From positions 3,166,501 to 3,230,500 of the forward strand of contig JACJYR010000001.1 in assembly GCA_020636005.1 (NCBI GenBank): a DNA stretch of 64,000 nucleotides. The letters run 5' to 3'. Shown piece after piece: positions 43,873-52,340 of this stretch; position 1 is the first letter of the stretch; every line of letters starts with the position of its first letter. The position numbers were made by a program, and so were the translations under genes. Source of the stretch: Lewinellaceae bacterium (GTDB lineage Bacteria > Bacteroidota > Bacteroidia > Chitinophagales > Saprospiraceae). The notes under the pieces were generated by a model. It was not told where the DNA came from, made no database searches, and saw nothing but the letters and a program-made list of their open reading frames with translations.

Positions 43873-45303
43873 TCAACTCAACTCCTCATACATCCTGATA
43901 TAATCCTTCGCCGATTTCTCCCATGAAAAATCCACCTGCGTGATGCGTTGGCGGAGATTGGCCAACACCTCTTTATTTTCAAAAACCTTGATAGCCCGGT
44001 AAATGGCATGGGTGGTATCATCCACGGAAAAGTTGTTGAAGCGGATGCCCCGGCCCCCCTGGTCGCCGATGTCAATGATGGTGTCCCGCAGACCGCCGAC
44101 GCTGCGCACGATGGGGATGGTGCCGTAGCGGCAGGCGTACATCTGGTTGAGGCCGCAAGGCTCCACCCTCGAAGGCATAAAGATGAAATCCGAGCCTGCA
44201 TAGAGTTGGTGCGCCAATGATTCATTGTATTCCAGCGAAGCGTCGAAATAACCGGAATATTGATTTCTCAAGCGTCCAAGCGTGTCCATCAAATCCCGGT
44301 CGCCGGTGCCGAGTGCGACAAAGCCGAACTCCATACCACCGTACCTTGCCCTGTGGATGGTGTCGGGGATGATATCGGCACCCTTTTCATTGACCAACCT
44401 GCCAATGAAAGTTACAATGGGCAACTCCGGCTTTATGCGGAAGCGGTCTAAGAGTTTCACCCTGTTTTTTGCTTTGAAACCTTCTACATCGCCGTTTTCC
44501 ATTTTGAAAGCAACAAGTTCGTCGGTGGCAGGATCCCATAGTTCGGTATCAATGCCGTTGATGATGCCCTGGGCTTTGGCCATTTCGTGGGTGATGAGCC
44601 ATTCCATGCCGTTGGAGTCGTATTTCAGTTCGTCGAGGTAGCCAGGGGAAACGGTAGTGAGCCGCCAGCAGTTTTTGATGCCCGCTGCCAATGGGCAGAT
44701 GGTGTTCGCCCAATCGAGGTAGCCCCTGGCACTGGCGATGAACATGGGCATCAGGTCCACCCTCGACCAACTGAACGAGCCGTGATAGGCGCCGTTGTGG
44801 ATGGTGAAGATGGTGGGCATGTTGCGGAGCGAGTTGAACTCCGGGCAGTATTTTACCATGAAAGGGATCAGCCCCGTATGGTGATCATGGCAGTGCAGGA
44901 TTTCCGGCTTCCAGTGCATGGAGACAACCCATTTCAGTACGGCTTGCTGAAAGCAAAGGTGGCGCTCCGTCTCGTCGCCGTACCATCCCCCGCCGGGGTC
45001 GCTATAGACGCCGGGGCGGTCGAACTTGCCGGGGATATTGGCCACATAGAGCGGGAAGCCCAACTGGTCGTTCATCACCTCTTCGATGGAAAACCAGATT
45101 AGCTCGCTACCCAGTCGGACATGGTCGCTATAAACCTGGCGGTACCATTGTTTTTCCAGCCACTTTGTACCGTGTTTGGGCATGATGACCGAGGTGGACA
45201 CCCCGGCCTTGTTCAGGTAGATGGGCAATGCGCCTACCACGTCGCCCAGGCCGCCGCTTTTGGCGGCGGGGTAGCATTCCATGCTGATTTGTAAGACTTT
45301 CAT
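43873..45303 (-). CDS. glgA: Glycogen/starch synthase
   Basis: 476 residues. GT5 glycosyltransferase that adds glucose from ADP- or UDP-glucose to alpha-glucan chains. The N-terminal nucleotide-sugar loop is KSGGLGDVVGALP (Lys15), the N-domain spans about 1-245 and the C-domain begins near LPIVTFIGRLVNEKGADI; SRVEPCGLNQMYACRYGTIPIV holds the conserved Glu of the family. Full length. It starts 18 bases after the esterase stop, implying one operon. Confidence 0.92.
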   Translation of the reverse strand: MKVLQISMECYPAAKSGGLGDVVGALPIYLNKAGVSTSVIMPKHGTKWLEKQWYRQVYSDHVRLGSELIWFSIEEVMNDQLGFPLYVANIPGKFDRPGVYSDPGGGWYGDETERHLCFQQAVLKWVVSMHWKPEILHCHDHHTGLIPFMVKYCPEFNSLRNMPTIFTIHNGAYHGSFSWSRVDLMPMFIASARGYLDWANTICPLAAGIKNCWRLTTVSPGYLDELKYDSNGMEWLITHEMAKAQGIINGIDTELWDPATDELVAFKMENGDVEGFKAKNRVKLLDRFRIKPELPIVTFIGRLVNEKGADIIPDTIHRARYGGMEFGFVALGTGDRDLMDTLGRLRNQYSGYFDASLEYNESLAHQLYAGSDFIFMPSRVEPCGLNQMYACRYGTIPIVRSVGGLRDTIIDIGDQGGRGIRFNNFSVDDTTHAIYRAIKVFENKEVLANLRQRITQVDFSWEKSAKDYIRMYEELS

Positions 45304-45321
45304 AGTTGGTTGTTCGATTTA

Positions 45322-46092
45322 TCATTCTTCAAAAAACAGCCACTCAACCGCTCTTGGAAACTCCCGCCCCCAATGGCTTTCGTTGTGCTCCCCGTCGGGG
45401 TCAATGGAGACGTTGAACTCTATTTTTGAGCCATCGAGCCCTTTCCTTTGCAGGGCGGTTTTCAGGCGTTGAATGTTGGGCACCATGTTGGCTCCCTCCC
45501 TGCCCCCTCCGTAAAGGTAAATTTTTGTCTGAAACGGGTTGAAGAAATTGATGGCGTGGAAATAGATCTTGGGCGTCAGCCAGAGCGAAGGGGAGAAGAT
45601 CATCAACTTGCCAAAAACCTCCGGATAAATAAAACCGCAATAGATACTGATCAGCCCGCCCATACTGCTTCCGCCGATGCCGGTATGCTGGCGATCCTTC
45701 AGGGTGCGGAAGTTCTTGTCCACAAAAGGCTTGAGCGTTTTAGCCATGAAATTGGCGTATTCCTTCCCCAGGCTGGGCCCGAATTTGGTGACCTCCGGCG
45801 GCGAAAACTCCCTGATGCGGTCTTTGTCGGCATGGTCAATGGCCACTACGATAATGCCTCCCTGGCCGTACTCGGACATTTCGGAGAGGCGGTGGTCCAC
45901 GTGCCAATTGCCGAAAGGCCCACGGTTGTCGAGCAGGTTTTGGCCATCCTGAAGGTATAGGACAGGGTACCGCTGATCCGTTTTTTCATAATCGTGCGGC
46001 AGCAAAACCGCTATTCGACGGTTGTGGCCGATGGGCGGGGCTTTCACTTTGTCGCTAATGACTCTTATGACAGGTAGTAGTTCTGAATTCAT
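45322..46092 (-). CDS. Alpha/beta hydrolase, putative esterase (esterase D / Fes-like)
   Basis: 256 residues, no signal peptide. VLYLQDGQNLLD near the N-terminus, the nucleophile motif GGSSMGGLIS (Ser in GxSxGG), LMIFSPSLW, and the His in DGEHNESHWGREFPRAVEWLF near the end fit the esterase D-like family (COG2382/COG2819). Members cut carbohydrate esters, siderophores or act as glycan acyl hydrolases. Being first in a glgA-amylase run, action on an acylated glucan or sugar is possible (inference). Confidence 0.85.
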   Translation of the reverse strand: MNSELLPVIRVISDKVKAPPIGHNRRIAVLLPHDYEKTDQRYPVLYLQDGQNLLDNRGPFGNWHVDHRLSEMSEYGQGGIIVVAIDHADKDRIREFSPPEVTKFGPSLGKEYANFMAKTLKPFVDKNFRTLKDRQHTGIGGSSMGGLISIYCGFIYPEVFGKLMIFSPSLWLTPKIYFHAINFFNPFQTKIYLYGGGREGANMVPNIQRLKTALQRKGLDGSKIEFNVSIDPDGEHNESHWGREFPRAVEWLFFEE

Positions 46093-46185
46093 GCGCAGGT
46101 TTAAAACAAGCTATGTTCAAAAGGATTTAGCAAAACATCAAGTGGCAAAAATAACCGAAGGATTGAATGGGGGAAATGAGAATGG

Positions 46186-46485
46186 TCATAATCTCATTTT
46201 TATTTCATTTAGATTTTTCAAAACCCATTTAACCCAATAGAAAACTATCAATGGCAAAGCCACAAAGCCCAAGGGGTTGAGCGCCCAGGCCGCCACAAAA
46301 TGCCCATGCAAAATATTCATCATTGCCCTGGTCGTGCCGCACCCCAGGCATTCCCTGCCAAAAAACAGCCTGGAAAAACACAAAGGCGGGCCTCCGTCAA
46401 AAAAGCCGGCAGGCAGCACCCACAAGCAGGCAGGCACCAAAAAGCCCACCGCTACTTTCATCATTGTTACAAACTTTTTATCCAA
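46186..46485 (-). CDS. DUF2752 small membrane protein
   Basis: 99 residues, three hydrophobic segments, with the family motif FFGRECLGCGTTRAMMNILHGH and ALNPLGFVALPL. DUF2752 proteins are short membrane proteins of unknown function with a conserved C-x-G-C-G-x-T-R-A. The gene overlaps nothing on the plus strand except the meaningless upstream extension of the adk frame. Confidence 0.8.
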   Translation of the reverse strand: MDKKFVTMMKVAVGFLVPACLWVLPAGFFDGGPPLCFSRLFFGRECLGCGTTRAMMNILHGHFVAAWALNPLGFVALPLIVFYWVKWVLKNLNEIKMRL

Positions 46486-46648
46486 AACAAAAAAGTGGTT
46501 TCAGGAAATGGGCATGATGAAACTCACCGCCCCACGCTTCTCCCGTATCTTCGGCAATTTCTTTATTTTCGCACCTCTTTTTAAAAAAAAACAGGTGGCT
46601 AAGACTGTTGGCCAACAGGCAACACACTGGTTCTCAATACCCTGCGCC

Positions 46649-46688
46649 CTGTCCGCCGTCAACCGTCCGCCGTCAACCGTCAACCGTT
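46649..46688 (+). repeat. Tandem words CCGTCAACCGT before adk
   Basis: Words CCGCCGTCAACCGT, CCGCCGTCAACCGT and CAACCG follow each other just before the adk start codon. This looks like a one-armed relative of the intergenic repeats, as before mqnC. Confidence 0.5.
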
Positions 46689-46693
46689 TAAAA

Positions 46694-47266
46694 ATGACAA
46701 ACTTAATCCTCTTTGGCCCTCCCGGCAGTGGCAAAGGCACACAAGCTGCAAAACTGGTCGAAAAATACAAATTGCTCCACATTTCCACCGGCGACCTCTT
46801 CCGCTACGAAATGGGCAACAACACCCCACTGGGGCAGCAAGCGAAAAGCTACATCGAAAAAGGCGAACTCGTGCCCGACTCGGTGACCATCGGCATGTTG
46901 AAAAATAAAGTGGACGCCAACCCCGGCGTCAACGGTTTCATCTTCGACGGGTTTCCCCGCACAGTCGCACAGGCAGAAGCATTGGATGTATTGCTGGACG
47001 AAATGGGCACCTGCATCTCTGGCCTCATCGCCTTGGATGTGAACGACGAGGAAATTACGCAGCGCATCCTGCTCCGTGGCAAGACATCGGGCCGGGCCGA
47101 CGACAACGACGAAAGCATCATCCGCAACCGCATCGAAGTATATAAGAATGAAACCACTCCAGTTTTCGACCATTATGCCGAATCCGATAAGTCCATGAAA
47201 ATCAATGGCATGGGCAGCATTGAGGAAATTTTTGCCCGGCTCTGCTCGGCGGTTGATTCGCTTTGA
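46694..47266 (+). CDS. adk: Adenylate kinase
   Basis: 190 residues from the ATG at 46694; the open frame upstream is not homologous. It interconverts ATP+AMP and 2 ADP. P-loop GPPGSGKGTQ (8-17), AMP-binding STGDLFR, the FIDGFPRT-equivalent FIFDGFPRTVAQAEAL, and RGKTSGRADDNDESIIRNRI. The lid is short and has no zinc-finger Cys, as in many Bacteroidota. Confidence 0.95.
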   Translation: MTNLILFGPPGSGKGTQAAKLVEKYKLLHISTGDLFRYEMGNNTPLGQQAKSYIEKGELVPDSVTIGMLKNKVDANPGVNGFIFDGFPRTVAQAEALDVLLDEMGTCISGLIALDVNDEEITQRILLRGKTSGRADDNDESIIRNRIEVYKNETTPVFDHYAESDKSMKINGMGSIEEIFARLCSAVDSL

Positions 47267-47267
47267 A

Positions 47268-47362
47268 TTGTTGTGTTTGTGTGTTTAGGTGTTTTTGAAA
47301 TGCCCAAATACTTTGAGGTGAATCTGGTGACACAAAACACACAAACACAAAAACACACAAAC
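47268..47362. repeat. Two-letter inverted repeat, copy 5
   Basis: G/T arm 47268-47296 (TTGTTGTGTTTGTGTG, TTTAGGTGTTTTT words) starts two bases after the adk stop; A/C arm 47329-47362 (CACAAAACACACAAACAC words) ends before obg. Spacer 32 bases. Confidence 0.75.
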
Positions 47363-47375
47363 CCAATCCCATTCA

Positions 47376-48380
47376 ATGGCTGACCAGAACTTTGTTGACT
47401 ACGTAAAAATCTGCTGCCGCTCCGGCAAGGGCGGGGCGGGCAGCCACCACTTCCTGCGGGATCGCAAGAACCCCAAGGGCGGGCCCGACGGCGGCGACGG
47501 CGGCAGGGGCGGCCATATCATCCTGCGGGGCAACCGCAACACCTGGACCCTGCTCCACCTGAAATACCGCAAGCACGTCATCGCCGAAGACGGCGTGAAC
47601 GGCAGCCGCAACAACTGCACCGGGGCCTACGGCAAAGACGTAATCCTCGACGTGCCGCTCGGTACCGTCGCCAAAGACGCTGAAACAGGCGAAGTGGAAT
47701 TTGAAATCACGGAACACGACGAGACGAGGATCATCACGCCCGGTGGCAGGGGCGGCCTCGGCAACACCCACTTCAAGACATCGACCAACCAGGCCCCCGA
47801 ATATGCCCAGCCCGGCGAGCCCGGCCGGGAAGAATGGAAGATATTGGAACTCAAGGTGCTGGCGGACGTGGGCCTGGTAGGTTTCCCAAATGCGGGCAAA
47901 TCAACGCTTATTTCCGCGCTGTCGGCGGCAAAGCCGAAAATAGCCGACTACCCTTTCACCACCCTGGTGCCACACCTTGGCTTTATCAATTACCGGGACA
48001 GCCAATCCTTCGTCATGGCCGACATCCCCGGCATCATCGAAGGGGCGCACGAAGGGCGGGGCCTCGGCCTCCGCTTCCTGCGCCACATCGAGCGCAACTC
48101 CACGCTGCTGTTCATGGTGCCCTGCACCGCCGAAAGCATCCATAAAGAATACGACATCCTGCTCAACGAACTCCAGCAATACAACCCGGAACTGCTCGAC
48201 AAGCCCCGTGTGCTCGCCGTCACCAAATGCGACCTGATTGATAAGGAAATAGAGGACATGCTGCGCAAAGACCTGCCCAAAGGCATTCCCGCCGTATTTA
48301 TTTCCTCGGTGGCCCAGCAGGGGTTGGAAAAACTCAAGGATGTTTTGTGGGAGACGATGAACGGGGCCGAGGAAGGTTAG
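47376..48380 (+). CDS. obg: GTPase Obg/CgtA
   Basis: 334 residues. Essential GTPase of ribosome assembly and stress control. The N-terminal Obg fold (1-157) is glycine-rich (GGPDGGDGGRGG, GGRGGLGNTHF), followed by the G domain with G1 GFPNAGKST, G2 in YPFTTLVP, G3 ADIPGIIEGA, G4 TKCDL and G5 SSVAQQG. No extra C-terminal domain. It lies behind adk after the repeat. Confidence 0.96.
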   Translation: MADQNFVDYVKICCRSGKGGAGSHHFLRDRKNPKGGPDGGDGGRGGHIILRGNRNTWTLLHLKYRKHVIAEDGVNGSRNNCTGAYGKDVILDVPLGTVAKDAETGEVEFEITEHDETRIITPGGRGGLGNTHFKTSTNQAPEYAQPGEPGREEWKILELKVLADVGLVGFPNAGKSTLISALSAAKPKIADYPFTTLVPHLGFINYRDSQSFVMADIPGIIEGAHEGRGLGLRFLRHIERNSTLLFMVPCTAESIHKEYDILLNELQQYNPELLDKPRVLAVTKCDLIDKEIEDMLRKDLPKGIPAVFISSVAQQGLEKLKDVLWETMNGAEEG

Positions 48381-48496
48381 TGGACAAAGTAAAAAGTGTT
48401 CAAGATGGTTCGACCCTTTTCCGCCTCGCCAAATAGTATCGAACTGCTGGAAGTGGACGGTGCCGAGACCCGCACCTGCCCGGCCCCGGCGTCCCC

Positions 48497-49531
48497 GTGC
48501 TGCCCACCAACCCAGCGGAGCCGCCCACCTTCACCTTCTTCATCTACGACCATCCCGAAGTAAATTCGGGACAGGCTCTCGGAAATAGCCGCATCCTGTA
48601 CTCCAACGAGCTGCGGCACTGCGACCCGGACAGCGTGAAGTACCTGCTGGAGCACGTCATCGGCTACTACCCCTTCGGCAAGACCCTGCGGGAGTACGTC
48701 TTCAACCGGGAGCGCTTCCAGACGACCTACCACGAACGGGACGAGGAGACTGGATTGGACTATAGGGGGGCGAGGTTCTATGACGGGGAGGTGGGGAGGT
48801 TTTTATCAACAGACCCAAAAGCTTTGGATTTTGCGGCCTGGGGGACGTATGTTTACACATTGGATAATCCATTGAGATTGGTTGATCCGGATGGGCGGGC
48901 GCCTCAAGACATTATTTATAGTACAACGAGAAACAATGATGGAAGTATTACCCTAAACGTTACGGTGAGAGCAAAATTGATAAATCTTTCCCATAGTCAG
49001 ATTGGTGTTGGGTTAGAGCATTCAATAGAATCAAAAGCCAAAAATGCATTTAGCGGTAGTTTTAGCTATCGGAACAACATTAATGTGAACGTAAATTTTT
49101 CCTTAGATTTGACTTTAATAAACAATGTTAGCGAAATAGGGGAAAACGATCATGTAATAGCAATTACTGATGATATTCCTTTTCAAGAAAATAGCCATCC
49201 TGCAGGAATTTCCAAGCTAGAAGAAAATATCGCTTTGGTGGAAGGTTCATTGTCTAATACTGAAAAGGCGACTGTCGCAGCACATGAATTAGGTCATAAT
49301 TTAGGGTTGCAAGATGATTACCTAAACACAGGCAATGTAATGGCAGATGTGAAACATTCTGGGTCTAATCCCAAGACTTCAAAAACAGATAGAATGTATA
49401 TTTTTGCAGCTCTTGCAAATGATGGTAACAGTAAACAAAAGCGCATAAGAAACATGAAAAATGAGTCGGGAAATTCGAGAAATGATTTATCTGATTTTAT
49501 TAAAGAAACTAATACCAAAACTAAGCAGTGA
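48497..49531 (+). CDS. Orphan RHS C-terminal module with metzincin-like protease tip
   Basis: 344 residues; the start is uncertain (GTG at 48497) because the frame is cut by a stop 60 bases earlier and there is no signal peptide or RHS repeat shell, so this seems a detached 3' end of a large RHS gene. Residues ~55-135 are the RHS core-associated part (YYPFGKTLREY, RERFQTTYHERDEETGLDYRG split as RERFQTTYHERDEE and TGLDYRG, ARFYDGEVGRFLSTDP, DNPLRLVDPDG). After this the DNA becomes A/T-rich and a variable tip begins, with HELGHNLGLQDD, a HExxHxxGxxD zinc-protease motif, around residue 260. A polymorphic toxin tip is likely. Confidence 0.75.
   Translation: MLPTNPAEPPTFTFFIYDHPEVNSGQALGNSRILYSNELRHCDPDSVKYLLEHVIGYYPFGKTLREYVFNRERFQTTYHERDEETGLDYRGARFYDGEVGRFLSTDPKALDFAAWGTYVYTLDNPLRLVDPDGRAPQDIIYSTTRNNDGSITLNVTVRAKLINLSHSQIGVGLEHSIESKAKNAFSGSFSYRNNINVNVNFSLDLTLINNVSEIGENDHVIAITDDIPFQENSHPAGISKLEENIALVEGSLSNTEKATVAAHELGHNLGLQDDYLNTGNVMADVKHSGSNPKTSKTDRMYIFAALANDGNSKQKRIRNMKNESGNSRNDLSDFIKETNTKTKQ
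48553..48571. repeat. In-frame short palindrome TCCCGAA-N5-TTCGGGA
   Basis: Perfect 7-bp arms inside the RHS-core frame, adding HPEVNSG to the protein. A similar palindrome sits inside the gene at 51689. Confidence 0.6.
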
Positions 49532-49536
49532 GTATT

Positions 49537-50022
49537 ATGAGAGTACTAATTGTGGTTTTACTTTGTATGATCTATTCTTGTGAATCTAATTTTTCAACAA
49601 GTAAATCAAAAAATACAATTGATGATAGAGAATTGCACACTGAGATTCAATCTGATTCAGCTAACCACCAACTTGTCCAAACAAAGTATTTTAAAGGTGA
49701 TACCCTATACTTAATTGAAACGTCCTATGATGAGGGTGTAACGAATTTGGACGTTAAAGACAAAAGCCTATTTTTAAAGTATTATTTTAATAAAAAAAAT
49801 AAAAAGTACGCTGGTGTTTCCCTTTATTCTATATACTGTATGCCTTGCCATTCGGGATACCCATTTTTAAAAGATTCCTTAAATGTAGATTCCTTTTTTC
49901 AGCCAACAATTTTGAAACAATTACTATTTAATTCTAATCATTCAAGATTAGATACTTCTATACTGGACGAAGTAAATGATTACGAAATCGAAGCGATTAG
50001 TAGCTATATTTTAAGAAATTAA
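49537..50022 (+). CDS. A/T-rich lipoprotein with CxxCH, possible immunity protein of the RHS tip
   Basis: 161 residues from the ATG at 49537, five bases after the stop of the RHS gene. Lipoprotein signal MRVLIVVLLCMIYSC. The middle is unrecognised; CMPCH (about residue 108) is a possible haem-binding motif and the end (EIEAISSYILRN) looks like the last helix of a small cytochrome c, where the fold closes with xxYL. Base composition is strongly A/T, like the RHS tip and unlike the rest of the window, so tip and lipoprotein probably arrived together. By position it could be the cognate immunity protein (inference). Confidence 0.6.
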   Translation: MRVLIVVLLCMIYSCESNFSTSKSKNTIDDRELHTEIQSDSANHQLVQTKYFKGDTLYLIETSYDEGVTNLDVKDKSLFLKYYFNKKNKKYAGVSLYSIYCMPCHSGYPFLKDSLNVDSFFQPTILKQLLFNSNHSRLDTSILDEVNDYEIEAISSYILRN

Positions 50023-50296
50023 CCCGCTGGCTCCTTACCTTTTCCAAGCTATGTCCGTTTAATTGAAAAACACAGGCTCGTTGACAGCTATTGCTGTCGA
50101 ACGTGCCAAGGTAGCGGCCTCCAGGCCGCAGTTCTTTGAAACAATGATCCACCCATCGTCCGGGACGACAGCACCTTCATCGCCTGCGATGAAAATGCAC
50201 CGCTTCCCGACCCGGACGGCGATGGTTGCCCCGCTGGCGCAGGGCCTGTAAACCGAAAGAACATCGCCGGTGTGGGCGAAGATGCCTGATGCGGAA

Positions 50297-51271
50297 CTAT
50301 CCCAGGCCCTGGATTTCCGCTTCCGTCAGTCCGGTTTCCCGGGCGGCTTCTTCCACCGAAGACCCCGTTTTCAGCAAAAGCCGGGCTAATTTCAGGGCGC
50401 TCTCGCGGGCCTTTTCAAGGGCTTGCTCCTTTTGCCTGCGTTCCTCCTCCTCCCGTATTTGGGCTTCCTCTTTCTGTCTGCGCTCTTCTTCTTTGTCTTT
50501 TCGTGCTGCCTCCGCCATTGAGCGGAGCTGTGCCTTTTCCGCTTCCTGCAGGGCAAACAATTCCTCTATTTCCTCCTCCGCCCGCAACTTTCTCTGTAAC
50601 TCCTCCTCCGCCAGGGGCCTTTGGAGGTACTCGGCGATGTCCTTGAACTCTTCCGGCACCTCCTCCAGGTCCAGGATGAAGTTCTCTTCCGCAACCCAGG
50701 CCTGGTTGAACAGGGTCATGAACCGTTCTATGCGGCTCAGCCGCTGCGCAGGCAGCCGCCGTACCTGGAGGATATAGCAGGTGTGGGTCAGCAGGTTGAT
50801 GAAATCGCTTTCGATGTGCAGTTCCTCCTGCGAGGACATGTCAATGATGCGGCGGTTGACCTTTGTGGCCATCACTGGTATGTCCTCCACATTGTAGCCG
50901 AGGATGTAGATGGAGATAATGGGCAAGGGGGCTTCCCGTTCGCCAACGGCGCTTGCGTGCGACTTTGTTTTTTGCGCATAGGACAGTCCCAGGTAGCTGC
51001 GGAACCGCAGCGCATTGGTCGGCAATTTTGACTTTTGCAGTTCGATGAGCACCGTTTCCTGCCTGCCGTTTTCGTCCCGGACAAGAGCCTTGAAATCCAG
51101 GCGGTAGAGGGTAAAGCGGCGCTCTTCGTCCTCGATGACCACCTCTTGTTGGGCCAGTTCCAACTGGAGCACCTCCTTTTCCAGGATAACGGACAGCACC
51201 TTGCGGGCCAGCCTGTCGTTGGACATCAGGTACTTGAAGGCGTGGTCGTAAAGCGGATTGGCGATTTTCAT
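50297..51271 (-). CDS. Rpn/YhgA-like PD-(D/E)XK nuclease family protein
   Basis: 324 residues. The N-terminal domain (NPLYDHAFKYLMSNDRLARK, then RLDFKALVRDENGRQETVLIELQKSK) is a PD-(D/E)XK nuclease of the recombination-promoting nuclease/transposase family, with Asp and ExQ as active-site residues. Residues ~225-300 form a long charged coiled coil (EERRQKEEAQIREEEERRQ), and the end LLLKTGSSVEEAARETGLTEAEIQGL is the short helix-turn-helix tail usual in the family. These genes are abundant and mobile in Bacteroidota; function may be defence or toxin-like. It lies in the accessory stretch. Confidence 0.85.
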   Translation of the reverse strand: MKIANPLYDHAFKYLMSNDRLARKVLSVILEKEVLQLELAQQEVVIEDEERRFTLYRLDFKALVRDENGRQETVLIELQKSKLPTNALRFRSYLGLSYAQKTKSHASAVGEREAPLPIISIYILGYNVEDIPVMATKVNRRIIDMSSQEELHIESDFINLLTHTCYILQVRRLPAQRLSRIERFMTLFNQAWVAEENFILDLEEVPEEFKDIAEYLQRPLAEEELQRKLRAEEEIEELFALQEAEKAQLRSMAEAARKDKEEERRQKEEAQIREEEERRQKEQALEKARESALKLARLLLKTGSSVEEAARETGLTEAEIQGLG

Positions 51272-51629
51272 GGAACAAAATTAGGGATTCCGGGCTGAAA
51301 AACGAGCGGCGGTTTTGCAAGTTGCGGCTACGGCAACGGTGGCGCAAAGGCAACCTCGACGCCGGCAGCGGCAATGGCTGGGCCATAAGGTGGAATCCCT
51401 TAAAATCACCGCAGTTCATTGAAAAACCCGTTGGCGCAAGTCTTCTACGTTTCAGGACAGGCAGGGTTCAAGCGCCACAAGTTTTTCCACCGTTCCGACA
51501 GGCTTTGTGCGAAGCCTTCAGTCCCGAACCCGCTTGGGGTGGCTCTTGCGTCGTTCAGGCAGCACGCCAAAGCCATGCCCCAGCGCCACCTTATCGAAAA
51601 CTTACCTATTCTATACCCAAAAACAGGCC

Positions 51630-52042
51630 ATGCCCATAGACAGCAGCAAACAAATCTTCCACATCCGCCTGCAACAGGGCTGCGGCAATCCCGAGACTAT
51701 CGGGACCCTCGACAATGTGCTGGCCCTTCGTGCCGGGGGCGTGGAACTGCTTCAAGTGGACCGCACAGGCGGCGGCCAGTTCTCCGAGCTGGTGATCCTG
51801 ACGGGCAAGGAATACGTCGACCCATCCGACTGGCCCCCGGCCAATCCAGTGTGGCCTGGACTTACCGGGCCGTCTTTGTGGACGGTACTGCCCAGCTGAG
51901 CGATTGGTCGCCCAATGTACCTGTCGCCGTGACGGCCGAACCGGGTATTTACGCCGCCCAGGAAGCCTCCAGCCTGAACCCTGACGCCCTTGACCAGGCT
52001 GTGCATTCCCTCAATGCCCAAATGCAGGAGGCGGTGGTGTGA
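51630..52042 (+). pseudogene. Frameshifted gene of unknown function
   Basis: The ATG at 51630 opens a frame (MPIDSSKQIFHIRLQQG...) that ends at 51899, while clearly continuing protein-like sequence (SSVAWTYRAVFVDGTAQLSD...ALDQAVHSLNAQMQEAVV) lies in the neighbouring frame up to 52042. The two join near 51840 at a run of five C; one more C would restore about 137 residues. The second half resembles a fibronectin-type strand pattern. Family not recognised. The 358 bases before it (51272-51629) hold no convincing gene. Either a pseudogene or a base error. Confidence 0.55.
51689..51705. repeat. In-frame short palindrome TCCCGA-GACTA-TCGGGA
   Basis: Perfect 6-bp arms in the frame of the broken gene, encoding NPETIG. 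Same style as 48553-48571. Confidence 0.55.
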
Positions 52043-52048
52043 CGGGGA

Positions 52049-52121
52049 GTGGTTGTGTTGGGGTGTTTGGGTGTTTTTCGGGATACTGTAAACACTAAAT
52101 ACCCAAACACCCCAACACAAC
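52049..52121. repeat. Two-letter inverted repeat, copy 6 (best preserved)
   Basis: The G/T arm (52052-52072, words GTTGTGTTGGGG and TGTTTGGGT) is perfectly complementary over 21 bases to the A/C arm (52101-52121, words ACCCAAACACCCC and AACACAAC). Loop 28 bases. It starts right after the frameshifted gene. Confidence 0.85.
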
Positions 52122-52265
52122 GTCGGCCACTCAAAAGGAGCCCTTTCTTACCGCACAGCGTCCACCATAGGCAGTTGTCTAAAGTGTTCCGTCACACGCA
52201 GGAATAATGTTTTGCCCTACCATCATTTCATAGACAACCTCTAAAACTGCTATACTAGACGCCAA

Positions 52266-52340
52266 TAGGTTTTGTGCAAACGCCGAAATAGGTTGATAAG
52301 AGTTGATAAGAGTTGATTAAGTTGATGTGCACAAAACCTA
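52266..52340. repeat. 75-bp element: 13-bp terminal inverted repeats around GTTGATAAGA tandem repeats
   Basis: TAGGTTTTGTGCA (52266-52278) and its exact reverse complement (52328-52340) flank GTTGATAAGA (52292-52301), GTTGATAAGA (52302-52311), GTTGATTAA (52312-52320) and GTTGAT (52321-52326). It could be a tiny non-autonomous mobile element, an attachment site or an iteron-like protein site. It lies in the 340-base gap before the SBBP-repeat gene; nothing else was found in that gap. Confidence 0.7.

Noticed and set aside
51630..51900. Programmed ribosomal frameshift at the C5 run
   Set aside because: No slippery heptamer with downstream structure and no family known for this; pseudogene or base error is simpler.
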